Positions 7,361-15,598 of a DNA stretch of 38,148 bases are shown piece by piece. Position numbers and translations under genes: made by a program. A model generated the notes under the pieces. That model was given only the letters and a program-made list of their open reading frames with translations. It did no database searches and was not told where the DNA came from. How positions within the stretch are numbered: the stretch's first letter is position 1; every line of letters starts with the position of its first letter. Origin of the DNA: Armatimonadetes bacterium UBA5352 (GTDB taxonomy: Bacteria > Armatimonadota > Zipacnadia > Zipacnadales > UBA5352); contig DHPY01000069.1 of NCBI GenBank assembly GCA_002411015.1, positions 1 through 38,148 of the forward strand, in the 5' to 3' direction.

Positions 7361-8305
7361 TTGGGGTCGCTGCTTGGCGACCATGACGCGAATCTGCGGT
7401 TGATCGAGAACGAGCTCGACGTCGTCATCGTCCCGCGAGACGATCGTCTACAGATATACGGAGATGCCGAGCAGGCCAGGACCGCCGCGGAGCTGCTCGC
7501 CAATGTCGTACGCGCCATCCGCGGCGGGAATGTGCCGAGCCAGCATGACATCAGTTGTGCGCTGCGCACCACTGTTGATGAATGTGCGGACGCGGGCGAG
7601 GCGCTGCTGTCTGAGGCCGTGATGGTCACTCATCGCGGCAAGCCGATCCGCCCGAAGACGGCTGCCCAGGCGCAGTATGTGCAGGCGCTGGCCCAGTCGG
7701 ATCTGACCTTCTGCATCGGCCCGGCGGGCACCGGGAAGACCTTTCTTGCGATGGCCGCGGCATCGGCCGCGCTGAAGGCGGGCGTTGTGAACCGCCTCGT
7801 GCTCTCACGACCGATCGTCGAGGCGGGGGAGTCGCTGGGCTTCCTGCCGGGCGATATGCTCGACAAGGTGGACCCATACCTGCGCCCGCTGTATGACGCA
7901 CTGCATGACATCGTCGGCAGCGACCGCACCCGCCGGCTCACTGAGCACGGGACGGTCGAGGTCGTGCCGCTCGCGTACATGCGCGGGCGCACGATCAATG
8001 ACGCGTTCATGATCCTGGATGAGGCGCAGAACTGCTCGCCGTCGCAGATGAAGATGTTCCTGACCCGCATGGGCTTCGGCTCGCGCATGGCCGTAACGGG
8101 AGACATCACCCAAAGCGACCTCCCACCCGGCCAGGCGAGCGGACTGCACCACGCCCTCCGGGTGCTCGACAACGTTGATGGCGTGCGCGTCTGCCGCCTG
8201 AGCGAACGCGACATCGTCCGCCACGATCTCGTGCAGCGGATTGTCCTCGCGTACGACGCCGCGGAGCGTGCTGAGAGCGAAAGTCAGGATCGGGATGCGC
8301 AGTAA
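7361..8305 (+). CDS. phoH: PhoH-family ATPase
   Basis: A PhoH-like P-loop protein of at least 314 residues, cytoplasmic, with RNA-related NTPase/helicase-type activity suggested for the family. Walker A is 'GPAGTGKT' (residues 120-127 counting from 7361) and Walker B is 'MILDEAQN' (217-224); 'MAVTGDITQSDLP' is the following conserved motif. The N-terminal 'LLGDHDANLRLIE' segment is standard for the family. The start is uncertain: TTG at 7361 is the first usual codon, but the frame is open from 7298, and the residues between ('SEQTTREPATSVSVGGIEL') look like genuine N-terminal protein. It heads the conserved phoH-pgpH-ybeY-dgkA cluster. The C-terminus overlaps the start of the next gene by 11 bp. 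Confidence 0.92.
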   Translation: MGSLLGDHDANLRLIENELDVVIVPRDDRLQIYGDAEQARTAAELLANVVRAIRGGNVPSQHDISCALRTTVDECADAGEALLSEAVMVTHRGKPIRPKTAAQAQYVQALAQSDLTFCIGPAGTGKTFLAMAAASAALKAGVVNRLVLSRPIVEAGESLGFLPGDMLDKVDPYLRPLYDALHDIVGSDRTRRLTEHGTVEVVPLAYMRGRTINDAFMILDEAQNCSPSQMKMFLTRMGFGSRMAVTGDITQSDLPPGQASGLHHALRVLDNVDGVRVCRLSERDIVRHDLVQRIVLAYDAAERAESESQDRDAQ

Positions 8306-10502
8306 CGTTCCGGGATTAAAGCAACTGTCCGGCCGGGGCAAGAGGCTGGATTTCAGCAGCCTCTACTATGTCCGTGCCGCGATGGCAATCGGCGCCTCTA
8401 TCGCCCTGTTCATCGCGATCAGCGCCCGGCTGATACCTGAAAAGGTGACGCTGGAGGCGGGGGATCCTGCCGATCGCACGATCATCGCGAGCCGCTCCGC
8501 TACGTACACAGACTGGGATGCCACCGATGAGAAGCGCCAGCGCGCGCGCGAGGCGGTGGCTGATACATACAAGGTGATCCCCGCAGCGGACGCGCTCGTC
8601 AAGCAGACGATTGACGACATCTTCAACGCTGCGATGGCCGTGCGCGGTGAGTACGCGCTCTCCGAGGCGCCTCCCGGGGACAACGGCGCGGTCGCGCACA
8701 CGCCCACGGTAGACGCAATGATCAACTCACTGCGCTCACGGATAGAGATCGCGCTCAGTAACGATACGCTGGAGTTGCTGGTCACCGCGCGCTCGGGCGT
8801 CCTCGATCGAATCCGCACCGCCGCCATTGACCTCGCCGAGCAGCAGATGCAGCAGAAGATCCGCGACAACACCGACGATCTGCAGAACCGGCGCACGGCG
8901 GTGCAGGAGGCTGCTGCGAGGCTGGAGCTGACACCGCGCTACCAGCAGCTCGTGGCCGACGTGGTCGCGAAATCGCTGCGCCCCAACCACAGCTACGATG
9001 AGGCGACGACCACGGCGGAGCGCAACACCGCGGCCGCCGCGGTCGAGCAGGAGAAGCGACAGATCCAGCCCGGCGACGTCGTGGTCATCGAGGGTCAGAC
9101 GGTTACCCAGACTCATATCGAGATCGCCAAACAACTCGGACTGATGGCCCCGACCGTCGACTACAAGCAGGCACTTTCGCTCCTGCTGCTCCTGACGATC
9201 ATCGTGCTCAGCCTCGGGGCCTACGTGCGCCGTTTCGCCCCGGAGATCTACGCTGACAACCGCCAGATGCTCTTCCTCGCCGGCTGCCTCATCCTCGGCG
9301 CGGTCGGGTTGCGCTTCGCCCTGCAGTGGTCGGTATACGGGGCGATCACTCTCGGTGTAGCCACCACGCTGGCGATGATGGTCGCGATGCTCCTTGGCAT
9401 CCGCATCGCCGTCGTGTTCTCGTTCGGCCTCGCGCTGATCGCCGGGCTGGTGGCCACGGGTAGTGATGTCCGCCTGGTGGTCGCCACCGCCCTCGCCAGC
9501 TCATTCGCCTCCTACGCCGTCTCATCCCAGGGCGGCCGCAATGTCGCGATCGCGCGCGCTGCGGGCCTCGTCGGCCTCACCAGCGGCGTCATCTTCGTCC
9601 TCACGAGCGTGATCTTCGGCCTCGGGTTCTCATTCAACCAGATGCTCGGCACCGTCGTCGGAGGGATCATCTCAGCAAGCCTTGCCGTCGTGGCCGTGGT
9701 GGCGCTCGAGCGAACCGTCGGCGTCGTCACGGAGCTGCGCCTGCTTGAGCTCGCCAACCCCAACGAGCCTGTCCTCCACCGCCTGCTGGTCGAGGCCCCG
9801 GGCTCCTACCAGTCGGCCGTGATGGTCGCGAACCTCGCCGAGCCGGCCGCTGAGGAGATCGGCGCCAGCGCCCTGCTCGTGCGCGTCTCGGCGCTCTACC
9901 ACGACATCGGCAAGCTCAAGCGCCCCTACTTCTTCGTCGAGAACCAGTTCGGTCAGGACAACCCGCACGCGAAGCTCAAGCCGCATCTGTCGGCGCTCAC
10001 GCTCATTGCGCACGCCCGCGACGGCTACGAGTTGGCGAAGGAGATCAGGCTCCCGCGGCAGATTGCCGACATCGTGCGCCAGCACCACGGCACCTCCGTC
10101 GCCCGCTACCCCTACGTGCTCGCCGTGCAGCAGGAGGGCGAGGCGAACGTCAACGAGGCCGACTTCCGCTACCCTGGACCGAAGCCCCAGACCCGCGAGG
10201 CAGCGCTGGTGATGCTCGCCGATTCGGTTGAGGCGGCCGCGCGCACGCTCGTCAGTCCCACGCACGATCAGATAGAGGAACTGGTGGACGACATCATCCG
10301 CCGGAAGGTCGAGGATGGTCAGCTCGACGAATGTCCGCTGACCTTCGGCGACCTCAACAAGATTCGCGACAGCTTCGTCTCCACGCTCCACGGCATGTTC
10401 CATCAGCGGCTGAAGTACCCGGATCAGGATGAGGCAGAGGAGGAGAGCGGGCGACGCGCTCCATCAGTTCGGCAGATCGAGCGCGCGGCTGTCTCGCACT
10501 GA
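8295..10502 (+). CDS. pgpH: 7TM-HD cyclic-di-AMP phosphodiesterase-like protein (PgpH family)
   Basis: A 735-residue membrane protein. Residues 27-45 form the first membrane helix; residues 50-295 form the extracellular 7TMR-HDED region; about seven membrane helices follow from residue ~300 to ~490; a cytoplasmic HD domain closes the protein. The HD motif is H536-D537 in 'SALYHDIGKLKRP', with later family motifs 'NPHAKLKPHLSALTLIAHARDGYELA' and 'IADIVRQHHGT'. PgpH proteins in Listeria and other bacteria hydrolyse c-di-AMP and adjust potassium and osmotic balance. The ATG at 8295 overlaps phoH by 11 bp, with AGGAT just upstream; an in-frame TTG at 8241 is less likely. Its place between phoH and ybeY is conserved in many bacteria. 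No c-di-AMP cyclase gene is in the window. Confidence 0.92.
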   Translation: MRSNVPGLKQLSGRGKRLDFSSLYYVRAAMAIGASIALFIAISARLIPEKVTLEAGDPADRTIIASRSATYTDWDATDEKRQRAREAVADTYKVIPAADALVKQTIDDIFNAAMAVRGEYALSEAPPGDNGAVAHTPTVDAMINSLRSRIEIALSNDTLELLVTARSGVLDRIRTAAIDLAEQQMQQKIRDNTDDLQNRRTAVQEAAARLELTPRYQQLVADVVAKSLRPNHSYDEATTTAERNTAAAAVEQEKRQIQPGDVVVIEGQTVTQTHIEIAKQLGLMAPTVDYKQALSLLLLLTIIVLSLGAYVRRFAPEIYADNRQMLFLAGCLILGAVGLRFALQWSVYGAITLGVATTLAMMVAMLLGIRIAVVFSFGLALIAGLVATGSDVRLVVATALASSFASYAVSSQGGRNVAIARAAGLVGLTSGVIFVLTSVIFGLGFSFNQMLGTVVGGIISASLAVVAVVALERTVGVVTELRLLELANPNEPVLHRLLVEAPGSYQSAVMVANLAEPAAEEIGASALLVRVSALYHDIGKLKRPYFFVENQFGQDNPHAKLKPHLSALTLIAHARDGYELAKEIRLPRQIADIVRQHHGTSVARYPYVLAVQQEGEANVNEADFRYPGPKPQTREAALVMLADSVEAAARTLVSPTHDQIEELVDDIIRRKVEDGQLDECPLTFGDLNKIRDSFVSTLHGMFHQRLKYPDQDEAEEESGRRAPSVRQIERAAVSH

Positions 10503-10506
10503 GCCG

Positions 10507-10965
10507 ATGGAGGTTCTCGTTCGCAATCTGCAGGCGCTGCCGGTGGACGAGGAGCTTCTGGTCCGCGCCGCGCAGGAGGCTGGGCGCGTGGGGATCGCCG
10601 CAGCCGACGCTCCGTCCCATCACCTCCCGGACTCGATCGGCATCGCCATCGTGGACGACCGGCGGATCAGTGAGCTGAACCTCACATTCCTCGGCCGCGA
10701 TGGACCGACCGACGTCATCGCCTTCGAGGCGGAGGACGAGCCTGAGAGCAGGTCGGGCGAGGTGATCGTGAGCGCAGAGACCGCCCTGAGGCAGGCTGCT
10801 GAGTACGGGCACTCGCTGGAGCGGGAGCTCTCTCTGCTGGTCAGCCACGGAGTGCTGCACGTGCTTGGCTACGAAGACTACGATGATGAGGCCCGCGCGC
10901 GGATGAACGACCTCAGCGAGCGCGTGCTTGCGGCGCTGGAAGGTGGCGGGAGCAGCGGTGACTGA
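10507..10965 (+). CDS. ybeY: Endoribonuclease YbeY (rRNA maturation factor)
   Basis: A 152-residue metal-dependent RNase involved in 16S rRNA 3' maturation and ribosome quality control. The central motif 'NLTFLGRDGPTDVIAFEAE' and the zinc motif 'SHGVLHVLGYEDYDDEARARM' are diagnostic. The first two zinc-ligand histidines (HGxxH) are intact, but the position of the third usual His (GYDH) is taken by Asp (GYED); Asp occurs there in some other lineages such as Bacteroidota, so activity is likely kept. The ATG at 10507 begins 4 bp after the pgpH stop, which points to coupled translation, and no clear separate ribosome-binding site is visible. It overlaps the next gene's proposed GTG start by 8 bp. 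Confidence 0.92.
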   Translation: MEVLVRNLQALPVDEELLVRAAQEAGRVGIAAADAPSHHLPDSIGIAIVDDRRISELNLTFLGRDGPTDVIAFEAEDEPESRSGEVIVSAETALRQAAEYGHSLERELSLLVSHGVLHVLGYEDYDDEARARMNDLSERVLAALEGGGSSGD

Positions 10966-11764
10966 TCCGATCAGAGACGATCCCGGCAGCGAGACGACTG
11001 GGGCCGACGCGCCCCAGTGCCTCTGCGGTGACGCTCCGTGGAGGAACCGCTCAACGCTCGATAGCTTCCACAACGCCTTCGAGGGCCTCTACCACGTCTT
11101 CAACACGCAAAAGAGCATGCGCATCCAGTCCGTGATCGTCACGCTGGTGCTGCTCGCGGGGTGGGGCTTCGGCGTCTCCCACGTCGAACTGGTCGTCCTG
11201 CTGCTCACGATGGTGACCGTGCTGGTCGCGGAGGTCTTCAACACCGCTGTTGAGTGCGTGATAGACCTTAAGGTTACCCACTTCGACCCGCGTGCAAAGA
11301 CCGTAAAGGACGTCGCCGCGGCCGGGGTGCTGCTCTGCTCAATCACCTCCCTGCTGGTCGGCATCATGATCTTCGCGAACAACGAGAACGTGGTCCGTCT
11401 CCTCAGATTCCCGCCGCAGCTCCCAACAAGGCCAACGCTCGGGCCGCTGCCTGTTGTCCTCATCGGGATGCTCCTGCTGGCGGTCATCATCGTCTGGGTC
11501 AAGCGGGTTACCGGCTGGCGCTCCTTCTTGACCGGCGGGATGGTCTCCGGCCACACCGCCCTTGGCTTCCTGCTTGCCACCTCGATCGCGCTCGTGACCC
11601 AGAGCATGCCGATTACGGCTCTCGCACTGGCGCTCGCCCTGCTGCTGGCTCAGAGCCGTCTGCAGGCGCGCATTCACAAGCTCAGTGAGGTGGCGCTGGG
11701 GGCACTGCTGGGAGTGCTGCTGGCCCTGATCCTCTTCGCATGGCCTGTGATGGTTAGTGGTTAG
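10958..11764 (+). CDS. Undecaprenol/diacylglycerol kinase fused to PAP2-type phosphatase
   Basis: A 268-residue membrane protein with two enzymes in one chain. The N-terminal half is a DgkA-type lipid kinase with three membrane helices: 'SFHNAFEGLYHVFNTQKSMRIQ', then 'AEVFNTAVECVIDL', then 'DPRAKTVKDVAAAGVLL'. The C-terminal half has PAP2 elements 'SFLTGGMVSGHTALGF' and 'AQSRLQARIHKLSEVALGALLG', matching the SGH and SR-x5-H motifs of undecaprenyl-pyrophosphate phosphatases. Together they could make and recycle undecaprenyl phosphate, the carrier for wall polymers. GTG 10958 is chosen because GGTGGCGGGAG lies just before it; the exact start is uncertain because the first ~30 residues are not conserved. 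The stop codon lies within a 7-bp tandem repeat (11751-11771). Confidence 0.88.
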   Translation: MTDPIRDDPGSETTGADAPQCLCGDAPWRNRSTLDSFHNAFEGLYHVFNTQKSMRIQSVIVTLVLLAGWGFGVSHVELVVLLLTMVTVLVAEVFNTAVECVIDLKVTHFDPRAKTVKDVAAAGVLLCSITSLLVGIMIFANNENVVRLLRFPPQLPTRPTLGPLPVVLIGMLLLAVIIVWVKRVTGWRSFLTGGMVSGHTALGFLLATSIALVTQSMPITALALALALLLAQSRLQARIHKLSEVALGALLGVLLALILFAWPVMVSG

Positions 11765-11771
11765 TGGTTAG
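11751..11771. repeat. Three tandem copies of TGGTTAG across a stop codon
   Basis: The heptamer TGGTTAG occurs three times in a row and contains the TAG stop of the DgkA/PAP2 fusion gene (11762-11764). Gain or loss of one 7-bp unit would change where the frame ends. Confidence 0.9.
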
Positions 11772-11806
11772 CTCGCATGTGTCGTGAGGCGTGAGGGAGT
11801 CAGTGC

Positions 11807-13426
11807 ATGATCATACCGAAGGTAGAGCGACCCAATATCCGTGAGTTCGACTTCGTCATCATCGGCTCGGGAGTAGCCGGCCTGTTCGCGGCCCTGCACC
11901 TCGCGGACCGCGGGAAGGTCGCCATCATCACGAAGGACGTGCTGACCGAGTGCAACACTGAGTACGCGCAGGGCGGCATCGCCGTGGCGCTGGGCGAGCA
12001 TGACACGCCCGCCGATCATGCCGCGGACACGATGGAGGCTGGCGCCGGGCTATGCGAGCCGCATGCGGTCGCCCTGCTGACCGCTGAGGGGCCCGAGGCC
12101 GTGGAGGAGCTGATGCACCTCGGGATGCGCTTCGATCGCGAGGGTGAGGAGTTGCTGTGGGGCCGCGAGGCTGCGCACGGCCGCAATCGCATCCTGCACG
12201 CCTCCGGCGATGAGACCGGCCACGAGATTGAGCGCTCGCTCTCCCGCCGCGCCCAGGTCCACCCGGCCATCACGATCTTCGAGCACACGCAGATGACCGA
12301 CCTGCTCGTGGTGGAGGGCCGCTGCGTGGGCTGCGACGCCCTCACGGTCGAGGGCGTCGAGCGGCTGCGCTTCGTCGCATCGGTCACGATCCTCGCGTCC
12401 GGCGGCCTCGGGCAGATGTACTCGGTGACAACGAACCCGCTCGTGACGACCGGCGATGGCATGGCGGCCGCATACCGCGCGGGCTGCCGGCTGATGGACA
12501 TGGAGTTCGTGCAGTTCCACCCGACAGCGCTCTATCACGGCGGCTCGCCGAAGTTCCTGATCTCCGAGGCCGTCCGTGGCGAGGGCGCCGTGCTGCGTAA
12601 CGCCGCGGGGGAGCGCTTTATGCCGCGCAATCACAAGCTCGGTGACCTCGCGCCGCGCGACGTCGTCGCACGGGGCGTCTTCAGCGAGATGCGCTCCGAC
12701 GGACGCGACTTCGTCGAACTCGACTTCTCCTCGATCCCGCTGGAGCGGTTCCTCTCGCGCTTCCCGGGGATCGTCGCCGAGCTGCGCCGCCGCGGCTTTG
12801 ACATCTACCGCGAGCGCATCCCGGTCGCCCCCGCCGCGCACTACGCCATGTGCGGTGTGCTCACCGACCTGCAGTGCCGGACCGACCTGCCCGGGCTGCT
12901 CGCGGTCGGCGAATGCGCCTGCATGGGCCTGCATGGCGCCAACCGCCTGGCATCGAACTCGATCCTCGAGGGGCTCGTCTTCGGCCTGCGAAGCGCTCGG
13001 ATCGCCCCCAAACTGCCCAGGCTCTCCTACGAGCAGATGGGCGTGGCGGCTGAGCTTGCGCCGCCGCCGGTGAGGGTCGGCGCTCCGGCGATCCGCGGGG
13101 AACTACAGCGGCTCATGCAGCAATGCGCCGGAATGGAGCGGATCGGTGAGGACCTCGCGGAGGCTCGGGCTGAGATTGATGCGCGGATGCGACAGATTGC
13201 GACGGTCCCCTCGGCCTCGCGCGAGGAGGCGGAGGCGGCAAACCTGGTGACGCTGGCGCGCCTCACGCTGGAGGCGGCGGTCGTCCGCACCGAGAGCCGC
13301 GGCGCGCACTACCGCACGGACTTCCCGCACCTCGACGACGAGTGGCGGCGGCACATCACGCTGCGGCAGGATGAGACGGGCGCCCCGAAGGTGGAGTTCG
13401 CGTCGGTCGAGCGGCCCTACGCCTGA
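11807..13426 (+). CDS. nadB: L-aspartate oxidase
   Basis: A 539-residue FAD enzyme that oxidises L-aspartate to iminoaspartate, the first step of de novo NAD synthesis. The FAD-binding loop 'VIIGSGVAGLFAALHLADRG' is at residues 17-36, and 'TEYAQGGIAVAL' follows as expected. Family signatures 'MEFVQFHPTALY', 'LISEAVRGEGAVLRN', 'LAPRDVVARGV', 'PAAHYAMCGVLTDL' and 'GLHGANRLASNSILEGLVFG' are all present, which separates NadB from fumarate reductase and succinate dehydrogenase. Length is normal. The ATG is preceded by AGGGAG (11794-11799) 7 bp upstream. The partners nadA and nadC are not in this window, so the pathway is completed elsewhere. It stands alone, 42 bp after the lipid kinase gene, and may be read through from it. 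Confidence 0.95.
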   Translation: MIIPKVERPNIREFDFVIIGSGVAGLFAALHLADRGKVAIITKDVLTECNTEYAQGGIAVALGEHDTPADHAADTMEAGAGLCEPHAVALLTAEGPEAVEELMHLGMRFDREGEELLWGREAAHGRNRILHASGDETGHEIERSLSRRAQVHPAITIFEHTQMTDLLVVEGRCVGCDALTVEGVERLRFVASVTILASGGLGQMYSVTTNPLVTTGDGMAAAYRAGCRLMDMEFVQFHPTALYHGGSPKFLISEAVRGEGAVLRNAAGERFMPRNHKLGDLAPRDVVARGVFSEMRSDGRDFVELDFSSIPLERFLSRFPGIVAELRRRGFDIYRERIPVAPAAHYAMCGVLTDLQCRTDLPGLLAVGECACMGLHGANRLASNSILEGLVFGLRSARIAPKLPRLSYEQMGVAAELAPPPVRVGAPAIRGELQRLMQQCAGMERIGEDLAEARAEIDARMRQIATVPSASREEAEAANLVTLARLTLEAAVVRTESRGAHYRTDFPHLDDEWRRHITLRQDETGAPKVEFASVERPYA

Positions 13427-13664
13427 GCAGCGACACCAGCCGCGCCGCCGGGGAGCGACCATGCTTCACGACGCCAGCCTAACTCGCCCGAACGCTGCCC
13501 GAGGTTCTTGATGGCAAGTCGCCGCTTCTCTCCCTCATCCGGTGCAAGCTGGCAAAGAGATTCGCTATGCCAAGGAGCGGCGTTCATGTGCTGCTGTCCC
13601 CCTTCGGCTCTCAGTATGCTTGGTGGTCCTCCGCTGGCCTGGTCCCGTTAGCGACTGCCCGGCA
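13427..13664. other. Intergenic region between convergent nadB and M14 peptidase genes
   Basis: These 238 bp separate the stop of nadB from the stop of the minus-strand peptidase gene. Only short reading frames without recognisable features are present, and I see no convincing terminator hairpin with a T run. No RNA gene was recognised. Confidence 0.6.
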
Positions 13665-14597
13665 TTACTTACGCATCAGGTACGAGCATAGCTCCGACAC
13701 CACGAACATGCAGGTGTCGATGATCTGCTCGTGCGACCATGGGGCCTTCGAGTCCAGCACTCCCTGAGGGCTCTCGTAGAGGATCGGCGTCGCACCGCCG
13801 AAGTGGTGGTAGAGTGAGGTCGAGCACCTCGCCGAGGTCGGGACCTTGCCGTCGAACAGGATGCCCTGCGCTTTCGCGTCGGCGATGATCCGCTCGCAGA
13901 TCTGCTCCTGCTCCTGCTGGGCCTCGTCGGGCACGAGGTTCGTCGGTCGGATCAGCAGCGGCGGCGCCGCGTGCGCATGGAACTCCAGCACGATATCCGG
14001 CCGGTGGTCGGCGATGAAGCCCATCGTCGCCCGGACCTCCGGGCTGCGGATGTTCTCCGGATCGGTCTCGCGGTTGACGTGATTCCCCGCATCGTTGTAG
14101 AGCCCGCCGAGGATCATCATCTCTTCGGGATTGCAGTCTCCCTGCGGGTCGTACCGCTCGCCGTCAAGCGTCATCCCCGCGTCGTAGTGCAGGATATCCT
14201 GCCGCGCGAGGCCGACGAAGGAGTTCGGCATCCGCGCGCGCCCGTCCGGGTTGAGCAGCGGCACGATCACGTAGTTCAGATCGCCGACGATCTCCGGCCA
14301 CGAGGTGCCCTTGAGGTCGCGCCCGTAGCCGAGGACGGAGATGACGTTCATGCAGGTGGCCGGCCCCTGCGGCTCATGTCCGTGCATCCCGCCGACGAGG
14401 CCGACGGTGGGCGCGCCGGAGCGTCCGCGGCAGGTGACGCCGTGGATAGCCCGCCCTCCCGCTGAGGTGCCGAGGTGCTCGACCTGGCAGTGCGCGGCGG
14501 TTGACAGGATCTCGTCGTAGCGGTCGAAGGTTGCGGGCCAGAACTCAGGCGTCGTGATCCGCGGTGGCAGCCGGCGGCGGAGCGTCGCGTCAAGCAT
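13665..14597 (-). CDS. M14-family zinc peptidase (cytoplasmic type)
   Basis: A 310-residue metallopeptidase or succinylglutamate-desuccinylase-like hydrolase without signal peptide. Zinc and catalytic residues are visible: H72 and E75 in 'GGMHGHEPQG', the third ligand H207 or H209 in 'LEFHAHAAP', and the general base E275 in 'ILYESPQG'. 'LLNPDGRARMP' (115-123) is also typical. I choose ATG 14597, because GGGAGAG lies about 8 bp upstream. A GTG at 14606 overlaps the upstream stop by 4 bp (GTGA) and is the alternative. It is the last gene of a three-gene operon behind an HpaI-type aldolase and a 2-hydroxyacid dehydrogenase. It is quite different from the secreted M14 protein at 561-1811. Substrate unknown; an N-acyl or amide compound is possible. 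Confidence 0.85.
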   Translation of the reverse strand: MLDATLRRRLPPRITTPEFWPATFDRYDEILSTAAHCQVEHLGTSAGGRAIHGVTCRGRSGAPTVGLVGGMHGHEPQGPATCMNVISVLGYGRDLKGTSWPEIVGDLNYVIVPLLNPDGRARMPNSFVGLARQDILHYDAGMTLDGERYDPQGDCNPEEMMILGGLYNDAGNHVNRETDPENIRSPEVRATMGFIADHRPDIVLEFHAHAAPPLLIRPTNLVPDEAQQEQEQICERIIADAKAQGILFDGKVPTSARCSTSLYHHFGGATPILYESPQGVLDSKAPWSHEQIIDTCMFVVSELCSYLMRK

Positions 14598-14602
14598 CAG
14601 GC

Positions 14603-15598
14603 TCACTCTCCCAGGTTGATGCGCTCGAGCACCTCAGGATTGACCACCGACGGCGGCCGCCGTCCAGCGAGCGCCGCGAGGATGTTCTCGCAGACCGCCG
14701 CGTTCACGCGCGCGGAGGCCTCGGCGGTCATCGAGGAGTTGTGTGGCGTGATGATCACGTTCGGCGCGAGGAGGATCGGGTCATCCGGATCGGGAGGCTC
14801 GGTGACGAGCGTATCGAGCGCCGCGCCCGCGATCCAGCCCTCCTGCAGCGCCCGCGCGAGGGCCGCCTGATCCACCAGCGCTCCGCGCCCGCAGTTCACC
14901 AGCAGCGCCGTCGGCTTCATCATCCGAAGCTGCTCCTCGCCGATCATCCCCTGCGTCTCCGGGGTGAGGTTCGAGTGCAACGTGATGACATCTGCCTCAC
15001 GCAGGATCTGCTCAAGGTCAACGCGCGTGGCCTGCAGCGCCTCGAGGTTCTCCAGCGGGCAGTACGGATCGAGTGCCAGCACTCGCATTGAGAAGCCGCG
15101 CGCCCTCCGTGCGACCGCGCAGCCGATCGAGCCGAGGCCGACGATGCCGATCGTCTTCTGCCACAGCTCCACACCCTCCACCTGCCGCCAGTTGAGCGAG
15201 CGTGCGACCTCGATCTGCTCCGGAACGCGCCGCGAGAGCGCGAGCAGCAGCGCGAAAGTCTGATCGGCCACCGACTCCTGCAGCGTCCCGGGCGTGTTCG
15301 TGACGATTACTCCCGCCTCCGTCGCGGCCGCGAGATCAATGGTGTCATAGCCCACGCCCCAGCGGGCGATGATCCGCAGTTCGGGGAGCATGCTCAGCAC
15401 CTGCGTGTCGTAGCGCTCGCCGCTCGCCACGGAGCCCGCGCACCCCGCGAGCAGCCCGGCCAGCGCGCCGGCGCCGGTCACGCGGCCCTCCGGCCCGTGC
15501 AGCACCTCGATCCCCGCCGCACGCAGCGGCTCCCCGGCCTCCGGCTCGTGGCGGGTGAACGGCGCCGCGAAGACCATCACGCGATTGGCCATGCTCAT
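14603..15598 (-). CDS. D-isomer-specific 2-hydroxyacid dehydrogenase
   Basis: A 331-residue NAD-dependent enzyme that interconverts D-2-hydroxy acids and 2-keto acids, of the phosphoglycerate dehydrogenase type. The cofactor motif is G154-x-G156-x2-G159 in 'IGIVGLGSIGCAVA', followed by D177 in 'VLALDPY', an NAD-preferring residue. The catalytic triad is R238 in 'NCGRGALVD', E267 in 'DTLVTEPP' and H286 in 'ITPHNSS'. It has no C-terminal ACT domain, so it is shorter than typical SerA and probably not the serine-pathway enzyme. The ATG overlaps the stop of the upstream aldolase gene by 4 bp (ATGA), and the gene's own end abuts the peptidase start. The pairing with an aldolase that makes or uses 2-keto acids suggests one catabolic route. 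Confidence 0.9.
   Translation of the reverse strand: MSMANRVMVFAAPFTRHEPEAGEPLRAAGIEVLHGPEGRVTGAGALAGLLAGCAGSVASGERYDTQVLSMLPELRIIARWGVGYDTIDLAAATEAGVIVTNTPGTLQESVADQTFALLLALSRRVPEQIEVARSLNWRQVEGVELWQKTIGIVGLGSIGCAVARRARGFSMRVLALDPYCPLENLEALQATRVDLEQILREADVITLHSNLTPETQGMIGEEQLRMMKPTALLVNCGRGALVDQAALARALQEGWIAGAALDTLVTEPPDPDDPILLAPNVIITPHNSSMTAEASARVNAAVCENILAALAGRRPPSVVNPEVLERINLGE

Noticed and set aside
13567..13767. A 66-residue frame between nadB and the M14 peptidase
   Set aside because: It overlaps the real minus-strand gene end and has no supporting features.
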